Source of the DNA: Candidatus Gastranaerophilales bacterium
GTDB taxonomy: Bacteria > Cyanobacteriota > Vampirovibrionia > Gastranaerophilales > Gastranaerophilaceae
Assembly: GCA_944325555.1 (NCBI GenBank)
Contig: CALVAN010000005.1
Location: forward strand, 1-64,000
Direction: 5' to 3'
DNA: 64,000 nt
Of the stretch, positions 8,133 to 17,649 are shown piece after piece. Made by a program: the position numbers and the translations under genes. The notes beneath the pieces were generated by a model. That model did not search any database. It saw only the letters and a list, made by a program, of their open reading frames with translations, and was not told the DNA's origin. Position 1 is the first letter of the stretch. Each line of letters begins with the position of its first letter.

Positions 8133-11100
8133 ATGCCAGGTAAAACAATAACTGTTGATGGTAACTACGCAGCAGCGCATATTGCCTATGCACTGAGCGA
8201 AGTATCAGCAATTTATCCTATCACTCCTTCATCTACAATGGGTGAATGGGTTGATGAATGGGCGTCCCAACACAAAAAAAATATTTGGGGCAAAGAAGTA
8301 AAAGTAGCTGAAATGCAATCCGAAGCAGGTGCTGCAGGTGCGGTACACGGCTCTTTGGCTGCAGGTGCTTTGACTTCTACTTATACAGCTTCACAGGGTT
8401 TATTATTAATGATTCCTGTTATGCACAAAGCTGCAGGTGAAATGCTTCCGCACGTTATACATGTTTCTGCACGTGCATTGGCTGCTCAATCACTCGCTAT
8501 CTTTGGCGACCATACAGACGTAATGGGCTGCAGAAACACAGGTTATGCAATGTTGGCAGCAAACTCCGTTCAGGAAGAAATGGATATGGCTCTTGTAGCT
8601 CACCTTGCAACTTACAAAGCTAAAGTTCCTTTCCTGCAGTTCTTCGATGGTTTCAGAACTTCTCACGAAGTACACAAAATTGAAGAAATCTCTTACGAAG
8701 ATATTGCTAAGTTAGTTGAACCTAAATATATTGAAGAATTCAAAAAAAGAGCTATGCGTCCTGAAGCTCCTATTTGTAAAGTCGGTGCCCAAAACACAGA
8801 CGTTTACTTCCAGGGCAGAGAAACAGTTAACAAATACTATGACGCTGTTCCGGATATTGTTCAGGAATATATGGATAAAGTTGCTGCAGTTACAGGCAGA
8901 CAATATCATCCGTTCGATTACGTAGGTGCTCCGGATGCAACCGACGTTATTGTTGCAATAGGCTCTTCTTGCGAAACTATTGAAGAAACTATTGAATACC
9001 TCAACTCTACAAGAGGTACTAAATATGGCTTGGTTAAAGTTAGACTTTACAGACCGTTTGATACAAAACGCTTTAACGAAGCATTGCCGAAAACCGTTAA
9101 ACGTATCAACGTTATCGACAGAACAAAAGAACCGGGTTCAATCGGCGAACCTTTATATATGGACGTTGTTGCAGCTCTTGAAAACAAAGACATCAGAGTT
9201 ATCGGCGGCCGCTACGGTTTATCTTCTAAAGAATTTACTCCGTCAATGGTTCTCGCTATTTACAAACATGGCGAAAGCAACGGCTTCCATGGCTTTACAG
9301 TAGGTATCGAAGATGATGTAACTCACAAATCACTGAAAGTTGACGAACACATCGTTACCGAACCTGTTGGAACAACAAACTGCATGTTCTGGGGCTTAGG
9401 CTCTGACGGTACTGTAGGTGCTAACAAAAACTCTATTAAGATTATCGGCCAATATACAAACAAAGATGCTCAGGCATACTTTGCTTATGACTCTAAAAAA
9501 TCTTTCGGTGTAACTGTTTCTCACTTGAGATTCGGTGATAAACCTATTAAATCTACATACTTAATCACGGCACCTGACTTTGTTTCTTGCTCAGCTCATT
9601 CATACATCGGCAGATATGACCTCTTAAAAGGCATCAAAGAAGGCGGCGTATTCCTTCTTAACAGCCCTTGGTCAAAAGAAGAAGCATTCTCTCACTTAAC
9701 AAGAGATATGCAAGAAACTATCATCAACAAGAAAGTTAAATTCTATAACATCGATGCTGAAGCACTTATTAAAAAACAACCCGGCTTGCGCGGTAAAGGT
9801 GCTAACACGGTAATGATGGTAGCTTACTTCAAAGTATCAGGCATCATTCCTTTTGAACAAGCTTTAGAAGGTATGAGAGAAATGACTAAGAAAACCTTTA
9901 AGAAAAAAGGTGACGACGTTGTTAACATGAACCTTGCTTTAATTGACGCTGCTGTTGACGCTTGTGAAGAAGTTGTTGTACCTGCTTCATTAGACGGAGT
10001 TTGTGCAGCAGATCCCGTTAAATTCATCTCTGATGATGCAAGCGAATTCGCTAAGAAAATCATTGAACCTTCAATGAGACAAAAAGGCGATGATATCCCT
10101 GTATCAGCAATGTCTGTTGACGGTGTAATCCCTACAGGTACATCTTGCCTTGAAAAACGTGCTATCGCACCTCGTGTTCCTCACTGGAACTCAGAAGCTT
10201 GTATCCAATGCGGTATCTGTGCTTCTGCTTGTCCGCACGCTGCAATCAGAACTAAATTGATTGAAGCAAAAGACCTTAAAGATGCACCGGAATCCTTCAA
10301 TACAATCCCTGCAAAACCGGCTCTTGCTGATGAACACTTCAAAGTTCAGGTATATTGCAAAGATTGTACTGGCTGCGGTGTTTGTGTTGATCAGTGTCCT
10401 GCTAACAAGAACCCTGAAAAACAAGCACTTACTTGGTCTTCTGTTGAACAAGAAGAAGCAGCTTGCGAATGCGTTAACGAAAAATTCTTTGACGAATTGC
10501 CTGATAACGTAATGGGTAAAAACACTACAAAAACAATCAAAGGTGCTATGCTCAGAAAACCGTTATTCGAGTTCTCAGGTGCCTGCGCAGGTTGCGGTGA
10601 AACCCCTTATGTTAAATTGGTTTCTCAATTGTTCGGTGAAAACGCTATCGTTGCTAACGCAACAGGTTGTTCTTCAATCTACTCAGGTACTTTCCCGACA
10701 ATTCCTTACACAACTACTAAGGATGGCAGAGGACCGGCTTGGGCTAACTCATTGTTTGAAGACAACGCTGAGTTCGGCTTCGGTATGAGATTGGCAGTTG
10801 ACCAGAACAGAGATACTTTAAAAACTTATGTTGAAAAAGTTCTCGAAAACGAAAAAACACCTGCTGACCTTAAAGAAGCATTAACAGAAGCTATGTCGCA
10901 CTGGGATAACTCCAAAACAGACGAAGCAGTTGCTGCACAAAACAAAGTTAAATCAGTGCTGGCAAAATATGCTGATGTTCAGTGTCCTGATTTAGCTAAA
11001 GTAAGAGAGTTGGAAGACTACTTTACTGATAAATCAGTTTGGATTATCGGTGGTGACGGCTGGGCTAACGATATCGGATACGGCGGTATTGACCACGTTC

Positions 11101-11666
11101 TTGCTCAAAACAAAAACGTTAACATCCTCGTACTCGATACTGAGGTTTACTCTAACACAGGCGGTCAGGCTTCTAAGTCTACACCTACAGGTGCTGTTGC
11201 TAAATTTGCTACAGGCGGCAAACCTACATACAAGAAAAACATGGGCTTGATGAGCATGTCTTACGGTTATGTATATGTTGCATCAGTTGCTCTTGGTGCT
11301 GATAGAGCTCAAACTCTTAAAGCATTCCAGGAAGCTGAAGCATATGACGGACCGTCTATCATCTTTGCTTATGCTCCTTGTATCGCTCACGGTATCGACA
11401 TGAGCAAAACTCAAACTGAACAAAAACGTGCTGTTGAAGCAGGATACTATCCGTTATACAGATACAACCCTGCTAATGAACAACCGTTCACTTGGGATGC
11501 TAAAGATCCTAAAGGCAACTATCAAGAGTTCATCAGAAGTGAAGGACGTTATAAACAGTTGATGAAAACTAACCCTGAACACGCTGAAGCTCTTTATACA
11601 CAGGCTGAATCCGATGCGGCTAAGAGAATGGCTGTATTTAAATCAGTCGGCGAGTTGTTGAAGTAG
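8133..11666 (+). CDS. nifJ: Pyruvate:ferredoxin (flavodoxin) oxidoreductase, single chain
   Basis: 1177-residue homodimeric PFOR: pyruvate + CoA + oxidised ferredoxin to acetyl-CoA + CO2 + reduced ferredoxin. The order is the N-terminal pyrimidine-binding domain with YPITPSSTMGEW, the gamma domain, a 2[4Fe-4S] ferredoxin domain with CIQCGICASACP (~690) and CKDCTGCGVCVDQCP (~745), CAGCGETPY (~818) for the third cluster, and the TPP/Mg site GGDGWANDIGYGG (~972). All cluster cysteines are present. AAGGAGG before the ATG and a strong terminator suggest high expression as a monocistronic gene. The 59-residue ferredoxin at 18008 is a likely electron acceptor. It signals anaerobic fermentation. Confidence 0.97.
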   Translation: MPGKTITVDGNYAAAHIAYALSEVSAIYPITPSSTMGEWVDEWASQHKKNIWGKEVKVAEMQSEAGAAGAVHGSLAAGALTSTYTASQGLLLMIPVMHKAAGEMLPHVIHVSARALAAQSLAIFGDHTDVMGCRNTGYAMLAANSVQEEMDMALVAHLATYKAKVPFLQFFDGFRTSHEVHKIEEISYEDIAKLVEPKYIEEFKKRAMRPEAPICKVGAQNTDVYFQGRETVNKYYDAVPDIVQEYMDKVAAVTGRQYHPFDYVGAPDATDVIVAIGSSCETIEETIEYLNSTRGTKYGLVKVRLYRPFDTKRFNEALPKTVKRINVIDRTKEPGSIGEPLYMDVVAALENKDIRVIGGRYGLSSKEFTPSMVLAIYKHGESNGFHGFTVGIEDDVTHKSLKVDEHIVTEPVGTTNCMFWGLGSDGTVGANKNSIKIIGQYTNKDAQAYFAYDSKKSFGVTVSHLRFGDKPIKSTYLITAPDFVSCSAHSYIGRYDLLKGIKEGGVFLLNSPWSKEEAFSHLTRDMQETIINKKVKFYNIDAEALIKKQPGLRGKGANTVMMVAYFKVSGIIPFEQALEGMREMTKKTFKKKGDDVVNMNLALIDAAVDACEEVVVPASLDGVCAADPVKFISDDASEFAKKIIEPSMRQKGDDIPVSAMSVDGVIPTGTSCLEKRAIAPRVPHWNSEACIQCGICASACPHAAIRTKLIEAKDLKDAPESFNTIPAKPALADEHFKVQVYCKDCTGCGVCVDQCPANKNPEKQALTWSSVEQEEAACECVNEKFFDELPDNVMGKNTTKTIKGAMLRKPLFEFSGACAGCGETPYVKLVSQLFGENAIVANATGCSSIYSGTFPTIPYTTTKDGRGPAWANSLFEDNAEFGFGMRLAVDQNRDTLKTYVEKVLENEKTPADLKEALTEAMSHWDNSKTDEAVAAQNKVKSVLAKYADVQCPDLAKVRELEDYFTDKSVWIIGGDGWANDIGYGGIDHVLAQNKNVNILVLDTEVYSNTGGQASKSTPTGAVAKFATGGKPTYKKNMGLMSMSYGYVYVASVALGADRAQTLKAFQEAEAYDGPSIIFAYAPCIAHGIDMSKTQTEQKRAVEAGYYPLYRYNPANEQPFTWDAKDPKGNYQEFIRSEGRYKQLMKTNPEHAEALYTQAESDAAKRMAVFKSVGELLK

Positions 11667-11683
11667 ACAATAACTTTATAACC

Positions 11684-11721
11684 AAAGCGGGTATTGGCTT
11701 TAAAGCGGATACCCGCTTTTT
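11684..11721 (+). terminator. Rho-independent terminator of nifJ
   Basis: AAAGCGGGTAT pairs with ATACCCGCTTT, followed by TTTTG. Confidence 0.9.
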
Positions 11722-11810
11722 GTATGTTAACATAACTTAACCAAAATGTTTAAAATTTGGAAAATTGGGTATTAATAATATATAGGAATAAACACAGGGA
11801 CGAAACATTA

Positions 11811-12335
11811 ATGAAAGTTTTAATCAAATTGTTATTTGCTATATTGTTGATTACCCCTGCTGCAGCCTTTGCGGCTTCGGATTATCTGGGTGATTTGGAT
11901 TACGTTATGTACTGGGATGAGCCCCGCAATATTACGGTATGGGTTCAGCCTCATAAATATCAAAATATTGCCTATGATGCATTTCGTGCCTGGATGAAGG
12001 CGTCAAACGGCTGTGTAAGATTTGTTGATGCACCGTCGGAGCACAACGCCAATATCAATGTTTATTTCATCGATACAAACTATTTGCATGGCGGAAACGC
12101 CGTAGGAACTACAACTTACTATCATAATTCGCCGACTATAAAAATAGCGGTAAGCAGATATTCAAGAATAGAAATTGAATCCGTGCTGCTTCATGAAATC
12201 GGACATGCGCTGGGTATGAAGGGACATTCCAGAGATATCAAAAGTATAATGTATCCCACTACAGCTTCAGCTGCAGGCAGAAGACTAACAAACAAAGACG
12301 AAGCAACAATACAAAAAATGTACTGTGGAAGGTAA
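11811..12335 (+). CDS. Exported matrixin-like zinc metalloprotease, copy 1
   Basis: 174 residues from the ATG at 11811, chosen because it begins a clean signal peptide (MKVLIKLLFAILL ... AAAFAAS) and has AGGGA upstream. The mature part is a small metzincin-type domain. Zinc motif HEIGHALGMKGH (H128, E129, H132, last His 139) is followed by IMYP, the Met-turn. The motif has one residue more (HExxHxxGxxxH) than the classical HExxHxxGxxH. It is a tandem paralogue of the next gene, 13 nt downstream, sharing the WVQP, AFRxWM and RFVDA segments. Probably secreted or periplasmic; substrate unknown. Confidence 0.85.
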   Translation: MKVLIKLLFAILLITPAAAFAASDYLGDLDYVMYWDEPRNITVWVQPHKYQNIAYDAFRAWMKASNGCVRFVDAPSEHNANINVYFIDTNYLHGGNAVGTTTYYHNSPTIKIAVSRYSRIEIESVLLHEIGHALGMKGHSRDIKSIMYPTTASAAGRRLTNKDEATIQKMYCGR

Positions 12336-12348
12336 TAAAGGGTAATAT

Positions 12349-12912
12349 ATGAAAAAAATCTCAGTTATACTGGCTGTAATTATTACGTTATTGGCGGTAT
12401 GCCCGCCGGAATCTTTTGCTAACGACAATTATTTACATGAACTGGATAAATATGCCGTTTGGAAGCAGAAAAAAAGAATTAAGGTATGGGTGCAGCCAAC
12501 ACCATATTCTCAAGGCGTTTACAATGCATTCAGAGAATGGATGATAGCAGGCGGCGGCTGTTTCAGGTTTGTTGATGCAACCAGTGAAAAAAATGCGGAT
12601 ATAAGAGTCTATTTTGTCGAACGTCTTGGCGGCAGTAAAGCCGGTATAACGCAACACGTAAGTTCCGGAAAGTACATGTTATCGGCTGATATAACAATAG
12701 GGTACAAAGATTTGCATCAGGAGCGTATTCTCTCTCAGGATGAAGTTTATGCAACTGCAGTACACGAAATCGGCCACGCACTCGGAATAATGGGGCATTC
12801 CTCAAACAGAAACGATATTATGTACCCGAACACAAATGTTGTCGGCATACATGCCTCTGCAAGAGATTTTAATACCATAAGAGAGTTTTACTGCTCGGGC
12901 AAATATGATTAA
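12349..12912 (+). CDS. Exported matrixin-like zinc metalloprotease, copy 2
   Basis: 187 residues with a signal peptide (MKKISVILAVIITLLAVC ... SFA) and the same domain as the preceding gene. Zinc motif HEIGHALGIMGH (H139, E140, H143, last His 150), Met-turn DIMYP, and a C-terminal Cys (YC) conserved in both copies, perhaps paired with the GGC/NGC cysteine. The pair clearly arose by tandem duplication and is likely cotranscribed. The 3' end overlaps the convergent pyrimidine-nucleoside phosphorylase gene by 4 nt. Possible roles are host- or prey-protein degradation or envelope turnover; neither can be decided from sequence. Confidence 0.85.
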   Translation: MKKISVILAVIITLLAVCPPESFANDNYLHELDKYAVWKQKKRIKVWVQPTPYSQGVYNAFREWMIAGGGCFRFVDATSEKNADIRVYFVERLGGSKAGITQHVSSGKYMLSADITIGYKDLHQERILSQDEVYATAVHEIGHALGIMGHSSNRNDIMYPNTNVVGIHASARDFNTIREFYCSGKYD

Positions 12913-14219
12913 ATAATCTTATAAATCAAAGAGCCTCTGTTTCTCTGCTCATAAGAGTATGAGAACGCCTCTTTAAGATATTCCTGTGCTGCTTCTATTT
13001 TGTCCGCATCGTTGGCGTACAGGGTTGCAACAACTTCCCCTTCAGTAACGGGTTCGCCGCAGATTTTGTTAAGGTAAATCCCTGCCGAATAGTCTATAAT
13101 ATCGTGCTTCTTTTCACGCCCCGCACCTAAAAGTTTGCAGGCATAAGCTGTCTTATACGCATCTACATTCCAGATAAAACCGTTTTGTGGCGACTTAATC
13201 TGGTAAGCGTAATTAGGCTGTGCAAAGAATCTGTAGTTATCAATAACACTAGGGTTTCCGCCCTGTGAACGGATAAGCTGCCTGAAATACTCCAGCCCTT
13301 TGCCCGAAGTTACGGCTTCATCAATTTTTTGATAAGCTTCCTCTTTGTTTTGAGCTTTACCAAGCGAGGTCAGGGCAAGAGAAGCCATTTCGTAAGTGAG
13401 TTCTTTGATATCTGTAGTCATATTTCCTTTTAAAAACTCTATTGACTCTATGACTTCAATAGCATTGCCGACAGCCCTGCCAAGAGGCTGTTCCATAGAG
13501 GTAATAACGGCATGAAATTTTTTACCGAGCATATCGGCTATATTAACCATCCATTGAGCAAGCTCTGATGCTTCTTCAGAAGTTTTTAAAAACGCTCCTG
13601 AGCCGTATTTTACATCCAGTATTACATAATCGGCACCTGAGGCAATTTTTTTAGAAACAACTGAAGATGCAATTAACGGTATGGAATCAACGGTTGCTGT
13701 AACGTCACGCAAAGCATAAAGCCTTCCGTCAGCAGGTGTGAGTCTTTTGGTCTGTGCACCTATTGCCAGACCGACATCTTTAACTTTTTGTATAAGTTCA
13801 TCAATTTCCAAATTAGTTTTAAAACCGGGGATTGATTCCAATTTATCGATTGTTCCGCCCGTGTGCCCCAGTCCTCTGCCTGAAAGTTTAGCTATTGGGA
13901 TTCCGCAGGCAGCGAGCAAAGGTATCAAAATAAGAGTAATTTTATCTCCGACACCGCCGGTTGAGTGTTTGTCCAGCACCTTTTCGCCGTGCTGACAAAT
14001 CGGAGAAAGGTCTATTACCTCGCCGGAGGTTATTATTTCTTCCGTAAGGTAAGCGGTCTCCTGCAGTGTCATACCTTTAAAATATACAGCCATCAGCCAG
14101 GCTGACACTTGATAATCCTCTGCCATACCGCTCATCAGTGAACTTATGATAAAATTCATTTCCTCTTTAGTATGTTCACCGCCGCGTTTTTTCTTTTCTA
14201 TTAAATCAACGAATCTCAA
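12909..14219 (-). CDS. pdp: Pyrimidine-nucleoside (thymidine) phosphorylase
   Basis: 436 residues. Cleaves uridine or (deoxy)thymidine with phosphate to the base plus (deoxy)ribose-1-phosphate. The N-terminal helical domain starts MRFVDLIEKKKRGGEHTKEE. The phosphate-binding segment KHSTGGVGDK (84-93) and GRGLGHTGGTIDKLES (115-130) are signature sequences, followed by the C-terminal alpha/beta hammerhead domain. The length fits Pdp/DeoA. Whether it accepts uridine (Pdp) or only thymidine (DeoA) cannot be settled here. With phosphopentomutase (27092) it would feed nucleoside sugars into the pentose phosphate pathway. Confidence 0.94.
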   Translation of the reverse strand: MRFVDLIEKKKRGGEHTKEEMNFIISSLMSGMAEDYQVSAWLMAVYFKGMTLQETAYLTEEIITSGEVIDLSPICQHGEKVLDKHSTGGVGDKITLILIPLLAACGIPIAKLSGRGLGHTGGTIDKLESIPGFKTNLEIDELIQKVKDVGLAIGAQTKRLTPADGRLYALRDVTATVDSIPLIASSVVSKKIASGADYVILDVKYGSGAFLKTSEEASELAQWMVNIADMLGKKFHAVITSMEQPLGRAVGNAIEVIESIEFLKGNMTTDIKELTYEMASLALTSLGKAQNKEEAYQKIDEAVTSGKGLEYFRQLIRSQGGNPSVIDNYRFFAQPNYAYQIKSPQNGFIWNVDAYKTAYACKLLGAGREKKHDIIDYSAGIYLNKICGEPVTEGEVVATLYANDADKIEAAQEYLKEAFSYSYEQRNRGSLIYKII

Positions 14220-14337
14220 AACTAAAATCCTTACTTACCTTTTACCAGACATACTTTCAGGATAGCACAAGTTTTAATTTAAGGCTTATTGTAAATATTA
14301 CTTATAAAGCTACATAAAAAATGTTGCAGCTGCTTAT

Positions 14338-14673
14338 TTAAACAATTTTAATAAGATTATCTACAAGAACAGATTCGGCGTCATCAGGACTCTGCTTTGC
14401 TTTTTCAATCAATTCTTTTACTGCTTTAAGAGATTGATTCACTATATATTTTGTATTGTTGTCATCTGTTATAGTTGTTTCTCTTTTTTTGTTAGTATAA
14501 TATCCATACGGATCAAAACAATCCTCTTTAAGAGAAGTTATTTTCCGAGGATCAAGCTCTATTGATTTCTTTATGGTTGTTTCTCTTCCTTTATGATCGT
14601 TTCCGTGCATAACTTGTTCAAACAGCAAATTAGCTTTAAATGACGGTGACGGAGTAATCGGTCTTATATTCAT
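14338..14673 (-). CDS. Small hypothetical protein with N-terminal FKA motif
   Basis: 111 residues starting MNIRPITPSPSFKANLLFEQ. The S-F-K-A at 11-14 matches the N-terminal motif of other hypothetical proteins in this window. The rest is charged and helical, with no membrane segment or signal peptide and no known domain. AAGGAGAG precedes the ATG. It stands alone between pdp and tyrS. Confidence 0.7.
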   Translation of the reverse strand: MNIRPITPSPSFKANLLFEQVMHGNDHKGRETTIKKSIELDPRKITSLKEDCFDPYGYYTNKKRETTITDDNNTKYIVNQSLKAVKELIEKAKQSPDDAESVLVDNLIKIV

Positions 14674-14790
14674 TTTCTCTCTCCTTTTAGAATTTATAGA
14701 TATATTAATGTTATAAATATATTTTTTTGCTACCGCTTTTTTATTTTTGTTACAATAGTATAAAAATCACTAAACAGAGGATAAATATAA

Positions 14791-16017
14791 ATGGAACCAC
14801 AATTTCAGTTAAAAGAAGAGTTTATAAAACAGGCGCAGGAAATCTCAAGAGGAGCAGAACTCTTGCCGGGCGGTGTCAAAGAGCTTGCTATAAAATTGCA
14901 AAAGTCTAAAGAATCAGGCAAACCAATAAGAGTAAAACTCGGTATGGACCCTACACGTCCTGACCTTCACCTCGGTCATACGGTTGTTATGAAAAAGCTT
15001 AAAAAATTTCAGGAGCTCGGACATCAGATTGTGCTGCTTGTTGGTGGTGCTACAGCAATGGTAGGCGACCCGTCAGGTAAATCGGAAACCCGCCCCGCAT
15101 TGACAAAAGAACAGGTTGAAGAAAACGCAAAAACCTATTTTGAACAGATGTCTAAGGTTCTCGACACTTCAAAAGCAGAAGTCGTTAATAACGCTGACTG
15201 GCTGCATAAAATGAATCTTATAGACCTGTTAAAACTTGCTTCAAATGTTACTGTTGCACAGATGATGACACGTGATGACTTTGCCAAAAGATATGCTGAC
15301 GGCAAACCCATTGCTATACATGAGTTTTTCTATCCGCTTATGCAGGCATACGACTCTGTTGCAATTGATGCTGATATAGAGCTTGGCGGAACTGACCAGA
15401 GATTTAACGTTTTGTTGGGCAGAGAAATTCAAACAGCATACGGAAAACCGAACCCTCAAATGGTTATGCTGCTCCCCTTGATTGAAGGTACTGACGGACT
15501 CGTTAAGATGTCCAAAACATATCCGGAACACTGTATCTCCTTAACAGACAGTGCAAAAGATATGTACGGAAAGCTTATGTCTATACCTGATACTCTTATT
15601 ATCAAATACTTTACGCTTCTTACTGATGTATCGGATGAAGAATTGAAGCAGATTGAAGAACGCCTTAAAACAGAAAACCCCCGTGACATTAAAATGCAGC
15701 TTGCATATACAATCACTAACGAATACCACAGCGATGAAGAAACCAAAAAAGCGCAGGATGAATTCATTAACGTTGTGCAAAATAAGGGGATTCCGGAAGA
15801 TATTCCATCATTTAAAATGACGGAAGCCAAAAACATCCTGGATTTGCTTCTTGAATTAGGCTTTGTTGCAAGTAAAGGTGAAGCTAAAAGACTTATTGCG
15901 GGAGGCGGTGTCAAACTGGATAACGAAAAAGTCAACGATATAGCTCTTATGGTATCTGTACCGAAAGAACCCGTAGTGTTACAATCAGGTAAAAGAAAGT
16001 TCATGAGGCTTGTTTAA
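14791..16017 (+). CDS. tyrS: Tyrosine--tRNA ligase
   Basis: Class I aminoacyl-tRNA synthetase charging tRNA-Tyr. 408 residues, the longer bacterial TyrRS subtype (TyrZ-like). HIGH-type motif HLGH (60-63) in GMDPTRPDLHLGH, KMSKT (240-244), and a C-terminal S4 RNA-binding domain (about 345-408). GAGG precedes the ATG. Its stop overlaps the cysK start (TAATG), so tyrS-cysK-cysE form one operon, an uncommon link between charging and cysteine synthesis. No T-box-like leader is seen upstream. Confidence 0.95.
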   Translation: MEPQFQLKEEFIKQAQEISRGAELLPGGVKELAIKLQKSKESGKPIRVKLGMDPTRPDLHLGHTVVMKKLKKFQELGHQIVLLVGGATAMVGDPSGKSETRPALTKEQVEENAKTYFEQMSKVLDTSKAEVVNNADWLHKMNLIDLLKLASNVTVAQMMTRDDFAKRYADGKPIAIHEFFYPLMQAYDSVAIDADIELGGTDQRFNVLLGREIQTAYGKPNPQMVMLLPLIEGTDGLVKMSKTYPEHCISLTDSAKDMYGKLMSIPDTLIIKYFTLLTDVSDEELKQIEERLKTENPRDIKMQLAYTITNEYHSDEETKKAQDEFINVVQNKGIPEDIPSFKMTEAKNILDLLLELGFVASKGEAKRLIAGGGVKLDNEKVNDIALMVSVPKEPVVLQSGKRKFMRLV

Positions 16018-16937
16018 TGGCAAGAATTTATAACAATATATTAGAGCTTATCGGCAATACACCTCTTGTAAGACTGAATAAGCTGAATGACGGTTATGCT
16101 GATATCGCCGTTAAACTTGAGTTTTACAATCCTGCCAATTCAGTAAAAGACAGACCTGCACTGTATATGATTGAACAGGCTGAAAAGCAGGGGCTAATAA
16201 ACAAAGACACTATTATTGTTGAGCCTACAAGCGGAAATACGGGAATTGGCCTTGCTCTTGTTTGTGCAATAAAAGGTTATAAGCTGATTTTAACTATGCC
16301 TGAAAATATGAGCGCAGAAAGAAGAAAAATGCTTTCTGCTTACGGGGCTGATATTTCTTTGACGCCGGCAGAAGCAGGCATGAAAGGTGCTGTTAATGAG
16401 GCAATAAAAATTGCAGAGGCAATAGGTAATTGTTTCATCCCTTCACAGTTTTCCAACCCGTCAAATCCTGAAATTCATCAAAAAACAACTGCTCAGGAAA
16501 TCTGGAACGATACTGACGGCAAAGTTGATATCTTTGTTACTTCTTTTGGCACGGGCGGCACTGTTACAGGTGTCGGAAGAGGGCTTAAAGAGCATAACAG
16601 CGATATAAAAATAGTTGGCGTTGAGCCTGCAGAAAGTCCGCTTGTTACTCGCAATGTAACAGGACAGCACGGTATTCAGGGCATAGGGGCAAATTTTGTA
16701 CCTAAAAATCTTGATAAAAACATTCTTGATGAAGTAATGACAGTGACAACAAAAGATGCTTTTGAAACTGCAAAGGCTCTTTCAAGACAGGAGGGCATCT
16801 GCTGCGGTATTTCATCAGGAGCCAACGTAAAAGCGGCAATAGAGTTATCCAAAAGAGAAGAAAACAAAGGTAAATTAATAGTTACAATAATCTGCGACTA
16901 TGGAGAAAGATACATCTCAACACCTTTGTTCAATTAA
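16017..16937 (+). CDS. cysK: Cysteine synthase A (O-acetylserine sulfhydrylase)
   Basis: PLP enzyme making cysteine from O-acetylserine and sulfide. 306 residues; PLP lysine in NSVKDRPA (K44), phosphate/substrate loop TSGNTG (71-76), the GTGGTVTG PLP-phosphate cradle, and the C-terminal SSGAN segment. The start codon overlaps the tyrS stop. cysE follows after 15 nt; its product supplies O-acetylserine and may bind CysK as the cysteine synthase complex. The CysE C-terminus here ends TNCNPDK rather than the usual Ile, so classical complex formation through a C-terminal Ile is doubtful. Confidence 0.95.
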   Translation: MARIYNNILELIGNTPLVRLNKLNDGYADIAVKLEFYNPANSVKDRPALYMIEQAEKQGLINKDTIIVEPTSGNTGIGLALVCAIKGYKLILTMPENMSAERRKMLSAYGADISLTPAEAGMKGAVNEAIKIAEAIGNCFIPSQFSNPSNPEIHQKTTAQEIWNDTDGKVDIFVTSFGTGGTVTGVGRGLKEHNSDIKIVGVEPAESPLVTRNVTGQHGIQGIGANFVPKNLDKNILDEVMTVTTKDAFETAKALSRQEGICCGISSGANVKAAIELSKREENKGKLIVTIICDYGERYISTPLFN

Positions 16938-16952
16938 AACGAAAGAAGATAT

Positions 16953-17639
16953 ATGCTTTTAAAACGAGCTATAGAACAAATTAAAGAAGATATAAAAACC
17001 ATCTATGACAAAGACCCTGCTGCTAATAATATTGTAGAAGTGTTCTTGTGTTATCCGGGGTTGCATGCGCTTATCGCACATAGAATTGCTCACAAATTAA
17101 GATACTGGGGTATTCCCGTAATTCCCCGTCTTATATCTTACTGGAGCAGAATTTTTACGGGTATCGAAATCCATCCGGGGGCAAGAATCGGCAGAAGATT
17201 TTTTATTGACCACGGTATGGGCGTTGTGATAGGTGAAACGACGTACATTGGCGATGATGTATTGCTGTATCAGGGTGTAACTCTTGGCGGTACGGGCAAA
17301 GAACATGGAAAGCGCCACCCGACGCTTGAAGATAACGTTATTGTCGGAGCAGGAGCAAAGGTTCTCGGAAACTTAACAATAGGCAAAAATTCGAGAATCG
17401 GTGCAGGCTCTGTTGTGATAGATGATGTGCCGCCTGATTCTACCGTTGTAGGCATCCCGGGCAGAGTTGTTCATCAGCGTGTTATGGTTGACGGTCAATT
17501 GCAGCATAACAGACTGCCTGACCCCGTAAAATGCCAGTTGAACAGGCTCACTTATGAGATTGCGGAAATTAAAGAGAAGCTTAATATAAAAACGACCGGC
17601 GCTGTATCAGACAGCACAAATTGCAATCCTGATAAATAG
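16953..17639 (+). CDS. cysE: Serine O-acetyltransferase
   Basis: Transfers acetyl from acetyl-CoA to serine, the first step of cysteine synthesis. 228 residues, the short form lacking part of the N-terminal helical region. It shows the SAT signature HPGARIGRRFFIDHGMGVVI, then hexapeptide beta-helix turns (TYIGDD, VLLYQG, VIVGAG, NSRIGAG) and GIPGRVV. It is the last gene of tyrS-cysK-cysE. Repeat element A copy 1 starts 11 nt after its stop, so the element is likely part of, or terminates, this transcript. Confidence 0.95.
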   Translation: MLLKRAIEQIKEDIKTIYDKDPAANNIVEVFLCYPGLHALIAHRIAHKLRYWGIPVIPRLISYWSRIFTGIEIHPGARIGRRFFIDHGMGVVIGETTYIGDDVLLYQGVTLGGTGKEHGKRHPTLEDNVIVGAGAKVLGNLTIGKNSRIGAGSVVIDDVPPDSTVVGIPGRVVHQRVMVDGQLQHNRLPDPVKCQLNRLTYEIAEIKEKLNIKTTGAVSDSTNCNPDK

Positions 17640-17649
17640 CGTAAATTGT

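Noticed and set aside
15456-16004. 182-codon minus-strand ORF within tyrS
   Set aside because: Antisense shadow of a gene with intact tyrS motifs; no independent support.
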